From Entoloma clypeatum (Eukaryota > Basidiomycota > Agaricomycetes > Agaricales > Entolomataceae), in the NCBI GenBank assembly GCA_963565915.1, contig OY751485.1, forward strand, positions 4,960,001 through 5,024,000: a stretch of 64,000 nt of DNA, in the 5' to 3' direction. This document shows, one piece after another, positions 1-11,290 of the stretch. The position numbers and the translations under genes are program-made. Within the stretch, counting starts at the first letter, position 1. Each line of letters opens with the position of its first letter. The notes beneath the pieces are model-generated. The model was not told the DNA's origin. It saw only the letters and a list, made by a program, of their open reading frames with translations, and did not search any database.

Positions 1-1667
1 CGGTGGACAAGGCTGTACTTAGTGCATTCGAATTGCATTCGATTGGCGATGACTTTCTCAATAATCTTTGCCACCGTGTTGAGGAGAACGATGGGTCGAA
101 ACGACTTGGGTTTATCGTAAGTTTCTTTGCCAGGCTTTGGTATGATAACCGTGACGGAGGTTTTGAAAGCTGCAGGCCAGCAAGAATAATCTATGCAGGC
201 ATTAGCTAGGGCTGTAATGCGTGTCAACACTTCATCTTTTTGGAGGAGACGCTTGAGGAGAGCCCATGATACGTGGTCTGGACCAGGGGCAGATTTGGGA
301 TTGCATTTGAGGACAAGGGAGGTAATCTCGGGACCCGTAATTGGTATCCAGTCTCGAGTGGGTTCTTGTGGGATTTCGTCGAGGATATCCATCTTAGGAG
401 AGTTCGGAGGAGGCGTATGAAAGGCCTTATCAAAAGCATCAAACATGTTGTTAGAAGAGTGGAGAACGTCACCATTGGCCCCCTTCAAATTTGCAAGGGG
501 GTCTGAGCGACGGGGCTTGTGCCAGTCCATGAGGGACCAGGGGTTTTTTTGGGAGAGGGCGATGGTCTCGATTCGATCTTCAAAGAATTCTTGTTTGGCC
601 GTGCGGATTACCGCCCGAAGATTGCTATAATCGACGGGAGATTTGGTATCAAGGTATACTTGCCTGGCTAAGTTGCACGTCTCGCTCCACCACGAGTGGG
701 AGTGCGATCCTGCGCCTTTGACTGGGCGAGAGTGAGTATCCCAGTTCTCAGAAAGGGCTGTCTGGAGATTAGTAGCTGCAGCCTCGACATCCTGGGCCGA
801 GGCATAGGAGTCGGGGACCGCGCTAAAGGCGACTAAGAGACCTGTGACATATTCTTCGTAGGTTTTCAAGGGAACGATCTGCCGGACCAACGGCTGGTAC
901 AGAGTCGTGGGCAGGTAGACGGTCAGGGGGACGTGGTCAGAAGTGTCGCGTTCGAAGGGACACAAAAAGCGTTTGCACTTTCTAGGCCTGGAGGCCGGGA
1001 GGAAGACGAGGTCAAGCGTGGAGGGCCGGTGTAGTGGGTTGTCCGGGATCCGTGTGGGAGGGTCAGTATTCGTTCCGCTGAGCGTAAGGTCAAGGGAAGA
1101 AGCGACATGCATGAGATCGGTAGAGAGGCTCGAGGCATAGGGGACTGCCGCGTCCCAGAGAGTGGACAGGCAATTGAAGTCGCCGCCAAGAAAGATGACG
1201 GGGGAGGGGAGTGTGTGGGCATTACGGGTGAGCCATTTGATGGCCATCCCTGAAGCGTCGGAGTACACGTTGATGAGAAAGACTTGCCGAGATTTGGTGG
1301 GCCATAGGGATAAGATTTGGATGTCAGATGGGGCATCAAATTCGTGATGGAGAACAGGGCACAGATGTGCGATGTTAGTGTTGAAGTAGGCTACTGTACG
1401 GGCTGAGGAGTCGGCCGTGGAAGCGTCTGAGCATATCCAGGATGGGTTTTGGGGATAGGAATAGATAGGGGATCCACTCTTGGAAGAGGTGGAAACGGTG
1501 TGGCGGGCAAGGTACTTGACAGGTTCCTGTACAAAATAGATATCAATATCTTCGTTGTGTCTAACAAGGAAAGATTCAATGATAGCGTTAGTTCTCCGAA
1601 CATTATGGATACGTAACTTAAGGGAGACCAGCTCGTCCACGTCAGGCGCTGCGGTTGTATCAACCAT
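1..1667 (-). CDS. LINE ORF2: APE-like endonuclease and reverse transcriptase (partial)
   Basis: Translating from ATG 1667 leftwards gives an uninterrupted frame to the window edge (about 555 codons). The N-terminal 240 residues are an exonuclease-endonuclease-phosphatase domain: a VQEP motif near residue 40, GGDFNCL around residue 155 and LDLVFLP near residue 205 match the metal-binding and catalytic blocks of APE-like LINE endonucleases, which nick target DNA. After a linker comes the start of an RVT_1 reverse transcriptase, with SAPGPD and KPKSFRPIVLL blocks at about 200-50 on the plus strand. The catalytic YxDD lies outside the window. The frame is intact, unlike ORF1. Translation probably relies on reinitiation after ORF1, as the two overlap by 8 nt. 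Confidence 0.85.
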   Translation of the reverse strand, partial: MVDTTAAPDVDELVSLKLRIHNVRRTNAIIESFLVRHNEDIDIYFVQEPVKYLARHTVSTSSKSGSPIYSYPQNPSWICSDASTADSSARTVAYFNTNIAHLCPVLHHEFDAPSDIQILSLWPTKSRQVFLINVYSDASGMAIKWLTRNAHTLPSPVIFLGGDFNCLSTLWDAAVPYASSLSTDLMHVASSLDLTLSGTNTDPPTRIPDNPLHRPSTLDLVFLPASRPRKCKRFLCPFERDTSDHVPLTVYLPTTLYQPLVRQIVPLKTYEEYVTGLLVAFSAVPDSYASAQDVEAAATNLQTALSENWDTHSRPVKGAGSHSHSWWSETCNLARQVYLDTKSPVDYSNLRAVIRTAKQEFFEDRIETIALSQKNPWSLMDWHKPRRSDPLANLKGANGDVLHSSNNMFDAFDKAFHTPPPNSPKMDILDEIPQEPTRDWIPITGPEITSLVLKCNPKSAPGPDHVSWALLKRLLQKDEVLTRITALANACIDYSCWPAAFKTSVTVIIPKPGKETYDKPKSFRPIVLLNTVAKIIEKVIANRMQFECTKYSLVH

Positions 1668-4047
1668 TAACAACACCATCGGAGGGGCTGGTCCCACTAG
1701 TTGTGGCAGTTTGCGTGGGTTCTGGTCCAGGTCCTGTAGGCGCGACGTCCTCCATACCATCCAGAACCTCAAAGCGATTACGATCAGTGGGAACAAGGGT
1801 TGCAACCTTGGCCGCCGTCGTGGTGGTGGGGTGGGCAGCCTTGGCAGCCTTGCGAGACGCATCTTTCGTAGTGGCTTTATCATATGCCTTATGGTGGAAA
1901 GAGGGGTCGAAGCGGTTCTTCCAGAACTTGCATATGGTGGAGTCAGAACGGTGGTCTTCACCACAGTTGCGACACCTTGGGGCGTGATCGCACGGCTGCC
2001 CAGCAGGGGTGGGAGCGATGGGAGGATTGGCTTTAGGCGCGCCCTTGCAACAGGGGGCGTGATGCCTGTAGTTGTCGACATGGTGAGGGCCACCACACGC
2101 AGAACAGAGTTGGGGTCTAGAGGGGCAGCCAGTTCCATTGTCTCGGATCTGATGCCCCCACTGGAAGCAGTTTCTGCAGAGGGGGACGCCGATGCGCTTG
2201 TCCGCCTGTCTGATGGGGGAGGGCCTAAAGTTCGCCTCGACGTTCCAGCGAATCTTGGTCTTGATGAGGGTGTTCAGGGTAGCCCCACTCTGGGAGTCCT
2301 GGATGTCAAAATAGACCGTACATGTATCCGCAGTTTTTGAATAGGTGACAATCCGAGCAGCAGATGTGAGGGCGACTCGTTTCCTCATGACAGCAAAGCA
2401 GTGTTTCGTGATGATTTTGCCAATGGCCTCAGATGAAATGGGCTCATTGTTGAGGACGCGGGGTACGCCAGTCAACTTTAAGAAGGATTTAGATGTCGGA
2501 AGATAGACATTGATCTCCGCATCGTCGGCTTCGAGCAAGCGTTCAACGAACTTGCCGATGTTGGTGAGTTCGACGTCGGTGGGGACGACCCGACCAGTGG
2601 AACTGATGGTTTTCATCCTCAATCCTTCAGGGCATAAGTCAGCAGCCTCGAGGGAGAGAGGAGAGTTGAGGTTCACAAGCGCTTCAAGAGCAGCTTTATG
2701 AACCTCGTCGCTTTTCTTGAAAAGAGCCCACTCAGAGCTCGATATCATGACAAAGCGCCTATTGGCGCCCTTGGTGGTCAAGGACACTCTGGGCTTAGGA
2801 ACTGCAGGAGCCTTCGGGGTGGGTACATCGCCTCCAGTTTCTGCAGGCGCTTTGCCCGTAGGTGCGGCGTGTGCTCCACTCTTGGCTTTGTTGGCGTAGG
2901 AAAGTCTGGGAGCTCTGTTGTAAGCAGAGCCCCTGGGCGGTAAGGGCAGGAATGCCGATGTGTCGTCGATCCTGGGGGCTCGCTTGACCGTTCCAGAGGG
3001 TAGACCCTTGGAAGGCTGGGCTGCTGGGGCAGGCACCAAGGGTAAACCCTTGGTGCCGCGCGGAGTCGGAGCCTTGCCAGAGCTAGAAGCTTTGGGAGGG
3101 GGGGGGGATTTGTGGACTCGCCAGGAGTCCGACATGGAGGCGTCCGCCGCCTGTGAGGTGGTGGGGGTTTTGGGAGGAGGAGGAGCTTTGGACTTACCCT
3201 TGCCTTGGGAGGCGGGGGTCGGAGGCGGAGGGGGGGGGACATAGTCCTTGTGAGTGAGATTGCCGTCCTCATTAAGAGTGAAGCCGAGTTTGTCGCCCAT
3301 AAGAGCGAAGAGCATGAAGAACTCATCTTTGAGGACTCCATCGGAAGCGACAGCGTCACATGTGATGCCTCAAATGATGATCCACTGTGCCAATGAGATG
3401 ACGGCGGCAGAGAGGGTGGCCGTGTTGAGCCGAGTGGGGGTGCCGCCAGAGGCCAGACCGAAGTCGATAGCCTCGCCGACAGTTTTGAGTGCAGCGACCA
3501 TTGCAACAAGGTTGTCCTCGCTGTCACCTGCCATGTTGACCTGTAACTCGCTGGGGATGAGATCTTGATTCGGATTGTTAAGTACGTAATCCGGAACATT
3601 CTCGAATGTCACAAGTCCGGCGTTAGCAGGAAGTGTGATGGAAGAGTGCCTCGTTGCCTCGGCACGCCCACTGAAGGGGGTGTCGCTGCGGTAGACAGTC
3701 TGAGTGGGAGCTAGAGGCCCCACAGAAATGAGCTGGTCGACATCCGGAAGAGTGTCAACATCGATCGGTTCTTCTGACCAGTTGCCAGTGGGATTACCTT
3801 CCACAGGGCTGACAGATCCAAGGGCAGACTTGCGAGCCTTCTGCCTGAGATGGATTTCCTCAGCCTTACCAGATGGCGCAGGAGAAGTTGGGGTTTGAGT
3901 GTGATCGGCTGGAGAGTCCGGCCAATCCAGGGAGACGGGGGGCTTGGCGACAGATTGGGTGTCGATCCTGGTCGATCTAGCGAGCGATGGAGCCTTAAGG
4001 GCCCGACCACCACCAGAGGAAGAGGGGGGTTCGTCATGGAAGGACAT
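1660..4047 (-). pseudogene. LINE ORF1 (gag-like, zinc knuckles), one in-frame stop
   Basis: The reading frame from ATG 4047 is open to 1660 (about 795 codons) except for one TGA at 3370-3372. The N-terminal third is low-complexity and acidic. The middle is Pro/Lys/Ser-rich. The C-terminal third carries cysteine/histidine clusters of CCHC type (CRNCFQWGH, CSACGGPHH, CRNCGEDHR), expected for an RNA-binding LINE ORF1 nucleocapsid that coats the element RNA. The single TGA sits in otherwise good coding sequence, which suggests a recent lesion; the same kind of stop recurs through the window. The ORF1 stop (1660-1662) overlaps the ORF2 ATG (1665-1667). Confidence 0.8.
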
Positions 4048-4305
4048 GTTGAACTACGATCTACTACAACCAGCAACAATCGATGAAAAAGACGCGGGCA
4101 CCTAATCACGATGGTGGTGGTTAGAGGAAGAGGAAGGTGCGACATCCACTCACGTCCAACGGCGTTCCTTCGAGCCCAACAGCCTTCTCTCACACCCAAT
4201 GGCTACCATTTTCTCGGAACATCTGGTACTTTTTTTCCACTAAAAAGCCGCCATACCCGCATGCCGTGCCAATCCCATTGTGTCTGTTACTCACCAAGAC
4301 TTGCA

Positions 4306-4388
4306 TGTCCCATGGCTTAGTTGGTTACGGCGTCCGACTGTTATACTCTCCAATCGGAAGATCGAGAGTTCAAGTCTCTCTGGGACAG
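4306..4388 (+). tRNA. tRNA-Asn (anticodon GTT) with a 9-nt intron
   Basis: The sequence folds as a canonical cloverleaf: a perfect 7-bp acceptor stem (TGTCCCA with TGGGACA), T8, A14, G18G19, A21, a 5-bp anticodon stem (TCCGA/TCGGA), T33, a 5-nt variable region, and a perfect 5-bp T stem (GAGAG/CTCTC) around TTCAAGT. The anticodon GTT is at positions 34-36 and a 9-nt intron (TACTCTCCA) sits after position 37, the standard nuclear location. Without the intron the molecule is 74 nt. Oddities are T1:A72 instead of G1:C72 and a 3-bp D stem. A Pol III T-run follows within 12 nt. It could still be a good pseudogene, but the complete pairing argues for a functional gene. Confidence 0.8.
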
Positions 4389-4399
4389 TGCGAAATGTA

Positions 4400-4405
4400 T
4401 TTTTT
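4400..4405 (+). terminator. Pol III terminator (T6) of tRNA-Asn
   Basis: A run of six T residues starts 12 nt after the tRNA 3' end, the usual RNA polymerase III stop. Confidence 0.75.
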
Positions 4406-4559
4406 CTCAATCGTGGGTGTAGCGATATTCCCTAAATGACTTTCTCTGAGCATCTTCATTCGAGAGAACTACTACTAGAATACAAATATTTTTTCATTCA
4501 TATGACAGAAAGTGCAAATTATCAGTCACAGTGGCTCACGAAACAATTCTTCAACCACG

Positions 4560-7500
4560 ATGTCGCAGTGGGGGCAAGGCCAGCAGCCCCAGCCCGGCTT
4601 CCAGTACCCAATGCAGACAGGTTTTCCCCCTGCCAACCCCCAATTCCAGCAGCAGCAGTTCCAACAACAGAACCCTCAGCAGCCGTGGCTCCCCCCACAG
4701 GGCTTCCAGCAGCGCCCTGCCCCAGCACTCTTGCCCCAACCCACTGGCTTCCCCGGACGCCCGGGGTCTCTAGTGCCCCAGGTGACAGGATACGTCGATC
4801 CGCGCCTTCAGATGATGACGACGACGTTCATGCCCATGTACAACACGTCGTTTGGTGTGGCACCCCAGCTCGGCCCACCCCAGGTCAACCTCCAGCAGTC
4901 GTTCCAGCAGCACAACCAGACACAGCGCCCCCATATGTCGTGGGCGTTGACCAAGGCGGAGAAGAAGCAATACAATGATATCTTTAGGTCATGGGACGCG
5001 CAGAACACTGGTTTCGTTAGTGGCCAGACTGCGCTGGAGGTCTTTGGTGCGAGTGGTCTGCCAAAAGACGATCTGGCCCGAATCTGGCACGTTTGTCAAT
5101 CGAGACAAATTCTGCGTCGTTCTGATCTTGATATCCGTTACAGGACACTCGCTGATCGGGACGATCGCGGCAAACTGAACATTGCAGAGTTCCACGTCGC
5201 GATGGCTCTCATCTACCGCAGTACGTACATCTGACATTATACCAGATATGCTCTCTGACTTGAATATTCTACAAGGACTTAATGGTCTGCCCGTCCCCGA
5301 GCAGCTCCCTGACGAACTTATCCCCCCCTCGGCGCGCGACCTCGACACCTCCGTCGACCTCATGAAAGACCTCCTCCGGAACGAGACCCGCTCGCGCTCT
5401 CCTGCCGCGCTCGACGCCCCCGTGTCCCGGCTCAAGAACCGCTCCCTCGCTAGCTCGTCTTCCGGCCTCGACGTGGCCCGTGACGCCACTATATACAAGC
5501 ACACCGAGTCCGAGCCTCCAGGCGGGTTCTACCAGCCGCGCTCGCGGCACGTGAACCGCGACGACGTGAGATCACGGAACGACAAGGACAGCCCCTCTGC
5601 GAACCTGTCGGACATGAAGCGGCGTCTTGCGAGCACGGCGCAGATGCTGGACAGGGCGGCGGCGGCGGATGCTGCGCGCACGGCGGAGGACGAGGACCTC
5701 GAGAGGGAGATGGACGATGTGAGGTACCGCGTAAAGCGGGTCAGTGATGATCTGGAGTATGTCTCGCGCGGCCCGAGGACGTCGGCGAAGGAGCAGGAGA
5801 AGAGGCAGCTGGAGAGGGAGCTGTTAAATTTGATGCATGAGAAGATTCCTGAGGTGGAGAGGAAGATCAAGGCGAGGGAGGAGAGGAGGGATAGGGAGAA
5901 GAGGGACTGGGCGAGGGATAGGGATAGGAACAATGAGAGATTTGGGAGATATGGAAGCAAGGATGATGCGAGGTATGATGATGAGAGAGAGAGGGAGAGG
6001 GATCGCTCGTATTCCAGGGGGCATGACAGGGACGGGGACGGGGGGCGGGAGTATAGCCGCGAGCGGTCGTCTTCAAGGGACCGCAGGGACTATGATAGAC
6101 CGCGCAGTCGTGCCGCACGTTCACCACGTCCACCGTCACCTGCACCTGCACCTGCCCCCGCCCCCGTCCTCGCCCCCGCAGTACCCTTCGCACCGAAACC
6201 AACACCCTCTCCCACCCCCGTCGCGGCAAAAATGACACCCGAGGAACGTCAAGCATTCGCCCGCGCCGAAGCCCAGCGCCGGATCCAGGCCCGCATGGCC
6301 GCGCTCGGAGTGACCGCACCCTCCTCCCCGTCGTCGCCAATGACGATCGACACGAGCGTGGAGGACGGGCTGCAGCAGGAGAAGAGGGAGGCGGAGGAGA
6401 AGGCGCGGCAGGCGGAAAAGCAGGCGGAGGAGAGGGCGAGGGCGAGGAAGGAGAGGGTGGAGAGTGAGAAAGCGGCGAAGGGGGGGAGGAGTCCGAGTTT
6501 GGATGTGCCGGCGCCGACGAAGACTGTGCCGACCCCGACGAAGACCGCACCTGCGCCTACACTGAGGAGTGCGCATCCCGCACCGAAGCCGAGGGCGCCT
6601 GCGCCGCCGCCACCTCGTCGTGCTGCTGCTACTGCATCTACACCTGCACTTGCACCGAAGGCTCCTGCCGCTCCGGCTCCTCCTACACCGGTGGTTGACG
6701 CAGATGAGGATGCCTTCCGCGCGCGAGAGGCAGCGATCAAGAAGCAGCGCGAGGCACGTGCGGAGAGGCTTAGGGAGCTGGAGAGGGAGGAGGCGGAGGC
6801 GAAGGCGGAGGCGAAGGCGGAGGAAGAGAGGTACCTTGCCCGGGTGCAGGCGTTAAGGGGAAGGGGGACCCCCGTGGAGGGTGGGGCGCCTGTCCCGCCG
6901 GAACCACCAGCACCGCCTGCCCCTGTGGCACCGATAGTGGTTCAAGTTGATACGACTAAGTCGACGAATCCGTTCAGTCGGTTGATCCAAGGGCAGGGAC
7001 AGGGACAGGGAGCGGCGAGTACTCCACAGTCTGCAACGGCGGGTGGGAGCACGAATCCGTGGGCTCGGCCACAGACTGCGCCGATTCCTGCACCCGTGCC
7101 ACCAGCGCCTCCTTCCGTCCCGGCACTACCCAAGACGTCAGCATCAGCGCCACCTAAGAGCCCCGTAGCACCACCGAAAAGCCCTGCCACCCCCGGTGCT
7201 TATCCCAAGTCGTACCAGACCGCGCCGGACGACGAGGACGACTGGGACGATCTCGAGGAGAACTTTGACGATGACAGCAGCGATGACGAGCTTTCGGGGC
7301 GGGGGAAGAGGGAAGATATTGCGCGGCAGCTGTTTGGAGGGATGTTGCCTTCGCCTGTGGTGGTGAGTCGGCCAGGGAGTGTAGCGCCAGGGTCTATTTC
7401 TGTGCCGTCTCCTCCCCCTGCGCCACCTGCACCTCAAGCACCTCCTGCACCTCCCGCGCCTCAAGCACCTCAAGCACCTCCAGGCCCGACAGCCCCAGTG

Positions 7501-8616
7501 ACACAACCAACTCCAAAGCCCGCTGTGGGAGACGTGAGCGACCTGATGCGGTCTATCCAGGGTGGGCTGCAGTTGAAGCCGACGAAGACGGTGGATAAGA
7601 GTGGGCCGCCAGTGTCTGGGTGGGTGGTGGGTGATACTGCGCCGCCTGCGCATATCAATGTCAATTTGTCTCCTGCTCATATCGACGTTGATGCTGGAGG
7701 AAGGTCAACGTCTCCGCCTACGCCTGCGCTGGAGTCGATGGTGTCGTCGGGGTATTCGGTCGTTTCTGCGCCTGAGACGAGTTCTGTGGTTTCGTCTGTT
7801 GAGGGGGGTGGATATGGGTACGAGGAGGGGGATGGAGAAGCGAAGGCGCATAATAGACAGTCTGTGGGGTGGTTTGCGGATCGTGCGGCGGATGCGGGGA
7901 GGGAAGTTGAAAGGTTGCCTTTGACTAGGGAGGAAAATGAGGAGGAGGAGGAGGTGGTGGAGGTGGAGGGCGATGTCAGGGTGGTAGTGCCGGCGATTCA
8001 GATTGAGGATGCTCATGAGCATAAGCATGGGTTGGGTGGGGGTGTGGATCTGTTGGGTGATGTTGATAAGTCTGTTGGTGAGCTTGGGGTTTTTCTTCTG
8101 TGGAAGGTTTCGGAGTGCTGATTTGGTTTGTTGGGTGTAGAGCATCGCGCGAGGACGTTGTATGCTTATGAGGGGGATGGGCCTGATGATCTTTGTGAGT
8201 TTTTTATAGTTCTTTTGTTGAGTTTGGTTGTTGATGCTATGCTGGTTTCATTTTATCTTAGCTTTTGCGGAGAATCTTGTCTTGACCGCGCACCCGTCAA
8301 AGTCCGGAGGAGATTGGTGGTATGGGACGCTGTTGACTTCTGGCAAGTCTGGGCTGTTCCCGAAGACGTTTGTTCAGACTTTTCTACCAAGTGCGTGGGT
8401 CCTGAATTCATCTTGATGAATTCATTACAATCTTTTCGTCTAGCTAAAGCAAAGGCTTTGTATACCTACACGCCGAGCAACTCGGACGAGCTCGCCTTTG
8501 ACGAGGGCGACGAGGTTACCATTATCGATACAACCGAGGAGGAATGGTGGAAGACGGAACGAGGAGGCGTAGTGTTCATTGTGCCCGCCGCATATCTAGA
8601 AGTTGTAGAGGGTTAG
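4560..8616 (+). CDS. PAN1: PAN1-like actin/endocytosis scaffold: EH domain, coiled coil, Pro-rich region, two SH3
   Basis: Spliced model join(4560..5086,5144..5220,5276..8077,8141..8194,8262..8390,8444..8616): 1253 residues, all phases consistent. Pan1 proteins scaffold the endocytic coat and activate Arp2/3 at cortical actin patches. Residues 1-125 are Gln/Pro-rich with PTGF/QTGF repeats. An EH domain spans about 127-220 (SWALTKAEKKQY to FHVAMALIYR), followed by the Pan1 signature QLPDELIPPSARDLD. A charged coiled coil lies at about 314-430, then Arg-rich and long Pro/Ala-rich stretches. Two C-terminal SH3 domains start at ARTLYAYEG and AKALYTYTP (about 1137-1253). Yeast Pan1 has two EH domains; only one is seen here. 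Intron 1 is GC-AG (5087-5143): a GT donor at 5091 would break the frame, while GC gives the conserved RIW-TLADRD junction. Other introns are GT-AG, 53-67 nt. An upstream in-frame ATG at 4512 is less likely. Confidence 0.9.
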
Positions 8617-8907
8617 TGAACGTTCTTCAGCCTTCTTTGAGTCACTTTTGTTTACCCTCTTGTTTTTCCGTCCGATCATAGGCTGAAAATCTCTTTTGTT
8701 TTTTCTCCTCTCTTTGACTCTCTGTATGCTCTCATGTACACAAATGAACCATTGCCCAAAGCAAAAATTACGTCTTATGGAAATTTGAATTGCGATCATT
8801 GCACGTTTCTGGTGGCTTTTTTATCATGGTTCTTTGATGAAATGAACACATGCAGGTTTCGCGATTGATCATGGTGGTGGTGGGCATCAGAAAGGGCCAC
8901 TGTGCTA
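8617..8907. other. Intergenic, 3' flank of PAN1-like gene
   Basis: AT-rich sequence with no recognisable gene. It presumably contains the PAN1-like 3' UTR and ends at the TA duplication of the pogo-type transposon. Confidence 0.5.
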
Positions 8908-9065
8908 CAGTCAACTCCCTCCTAACCCATAGCGATCGGTGGACACCCGGAGCTATGGGTTATGAGAGAGTATGGGGTACCAGGAAGGACCGATAAATCA
9001 AGGTCAAATTTGAAAATTCATTAAAGTACCTGTCTATGGATGTATTACTAGGCTACCCGAAGTAT

Positions 9066-9940
9066 CTATGATGAGTTGCGAGCGAAATAGTCCGTAATTT
9101 CAGTTGCAGTCAGATTCTGAAACTCAACAAGGCGTGTCTGACGGCCAAAGGAGGATAATACGGCCTCTAACTTGCGGGCAAAGGGATCGTCGAGATCCTG
9201 AATATATTCTTGAATGACGAGGGCCGCTTGAAGTGCATTCATCAGGAAAACCCTATATGTGTTAATATACCCAATGTAGAATTAAAAATGCAGAAATGGA
9301 ACTTAATAGTTGTAAATCTGGCCGGCAGTGCGCTATATACACTAATTGATCCATTGAACCAAAATGAGAGTCTATCGGAGTTCGGCCGTTCCATCCAGTT
9401 CCAATGGAATAACATTTTACACACATTTTCATCAATGGTGTATCAACATACAACTTACGGACATCCAATGAATCATTATATGCATATAATTGAATGCCAT
9501 TTCATTTCACGCCATTGGATGTTGAACACAGAATCAGATTTTCATTTCATGCGAAGATACAAACGAGCGACAGAGTAGTAAACGAGTGGTAAATGATTCC
9601 GCATTAGCGAATACTCCTGCGTCATCACGGTCAGGTAACACTGTAGATGATTATCGAGGGCACGGCCAACCGATGCATGTACCCGTTGAAGGATTAGACT
9701 GAGCTCAAATGGAGCCACCGATTCACTCACAGCGGCCGCGATGAGGCAGAGCATCGATGCGGGAACCTCCAACTTCGAATCACATGGCTCCTTCCCCATG
9801 TTTGATGTGAGACACAAGGCGGAGTGCTCCGCAATTGATCCTGCAAGGAAGCAATCTCGAATGCTTGAGACGATGACGGGGTGGTTGAATGGTCTGGTGC
9901 GTGGAGTAAAGCCACCCTGAGAGTATAGGACGATTGACAA
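9066..9940 (-). pseudogene. DUF6532-like fragment inside the pogo element
   Basis: The minus-strand frame from 9940 begins with FTPRTRPFNHP followed by a helix-rich stretch and EVPASMLCLIAAAV. These blocks resemble DUF6532, a family common in agaricomycetes and of unknown function. A second coding block from 9240 to the stop at 9066-9068 (MNALQAALVIQEYIQDLDDP, ending YFARNSS) looks like a C-terminal exon. The roughly 290 nt between them are AT-rich with stops, either a long intron or an insertion. Family assignment is from memory of its conserved blocks and is tentative. It lies inside the TIRs, so it may have been captured by the transposon. Confidence 0.45.
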
Positions 9941-10670
9941 TGAGTGATATATAGAGGTTAACTTTGACTTCGTCAGGACGTACCGGGGAATGGGGTATAC
10001 TTATGTGTATGAGCTTCTTGATGATCTCATTGACGTTGCTAGATTTTTGCCAACCAAATCAGCCAAGGGAATAAACGGGCCGTAAAGAACAAGATACCGT
10101 TACGTACAGCTGTGGTGAACATGGGGGGATGCGAGAGAGAAAGGTGGTGGTTGTGGAAGAAGAGGGAACAAATATGTCGCAACACACACTCAGCATGAAT
10201 CAGAACGTAACGATAATCACAAGGATTCACCGTTTCTAGGCAGCGGTCTCCAACAACGACACAAATCGATGATCAATTGAGCAACACCCAACTTCGCCCA
10301 TAAGTACAGCCTGGGTTATGTACTTCAACAAGCGGGAAACCTCCACATTGTAGCCAAGTACTCAATTCCATCGCTCTGTAGAGGGTACTGTAGGGCCCAA
10401 ACCAGCATCGTGTTGCTGATTTTTGTACACTAGTTTGCCATGAATTATTTCCACTTTTTCTCCCAATTATTTCGCCGTACTTCATCCAATTATTGTGGAT
10501 AATGTTGGGATGAATTAACAATTGAATTACTCCTAGAAAAATCATGAAAGTGAGGTGCCATCACACCCAAAAGTGCATCACTGAACACCGGTTAGAAAGG
10601 GCCCATGCTAGTGCAGTCACATTTGATAACATTTGAACCTCAGTGTTGCCTCAGTGTATGCATCGGAGCA

Positions 10671-11290
10671 CTAACTAGTCCATCTGACGAATTGACATTC
10701 CATTTGGTCCATTGCATGACCATTAACACGAGATTTACAAATCAGGGTTTTCCCGATGTTGGTGCGTGTGGGCCGAGTTTCGGCGGCTGTATCATCCTTG
10801 TTACTGTCACCCTCGTCACATTTGTTTCTCGCGTCCATCACGGCCTGAAAAATTTCTTCGTCTGTAGCATCGTCCATAGTACTGGACTCCTCCGGGGGAG
10901 TAAGAAGTGCCTCAAGGCTCATCCGATTTGATGACTGGAGCATGCCAGTAGCCTAGAGAACATCAAGGGCAGCCTCCACTTGCTTTTCGGCAGCTTCAGA
11001 AATGGAGTTTTTGTCATTGAGAAGCAGGGAGGAGACCGGGATCAATGGCACCGATGTTGGGGATGCGGAGGTTGTTGAGTCAGGTAGAATTCCTGCTTTT
11101 CGCTAACAGTTTCTGATCGTTGTTGTGTCCACTTCATGCCATGCAGTATCTGCCAGTCACATGGCCTCGAGTTGATTGATTTCATAGATCTGAGAAGGGG
11201 TGACACCAGCTTCATACTGATCAACAGCGCGGTGGATGTATTTGGTGCGATAATGGGCTTTGAAACATTGTATGATTCCTTGATCCTTGA
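10671..11290 (-). pseudogene. Pogo/Tigger transposase, C-terminal half, decayed
   Basis: Reading leftwards from about 11287 gives DQGII, FKAHYR, VDQYEAGVTPSQIYEINQLE, DTAWHEVDTTTIRNC and RKAGILP. This is the C-terminal part of fungal pogo-type DDE_1 transposases, where the 'QGII..FKAHYR' block follows the second catalytic Asp. The frame contains at least three stops (after QLEAM, after IRNC and after DVL), so it is dead. A Glu/Asp-rich tail (LLTPPEE, DATDEEIFQAVMDA) ends at 10671. The DNA-binding domain and the first catalytic residues are absent. Confidence 0.75.

Larger units (their letters stand above)
1..4140 (-). mobile_element. Tad/CR1-like non-LTR retrotransposon (LINE), 3' part outside window
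   Basis: Two consecutive minus-strand ORFs have the layout of a fungal non-LTR retrotransposon: ORF1 with zinc knuckles, then ORF2 with an APE-type endonuclease followed by reverse transcriptase. The element runs off the left edge inside the RT, so its 3' end and target duplication cannot be seen. The 5' end is not sharply defined; ORF1 starts at 4047 and a short untranslated leader probably follows upstream to about 4140. Family placement (Tad1/CR1-like) is inferred from domain order only. Confidence 0.85.

Noticed and set aside
5529..8145. Minus-strand and alternative-frame ORFs across the PAN1-like gene
   Set aside because: They are shadows of the GC-rich, Pro/Ala/Arg-rich coding sequence and have no domain content.
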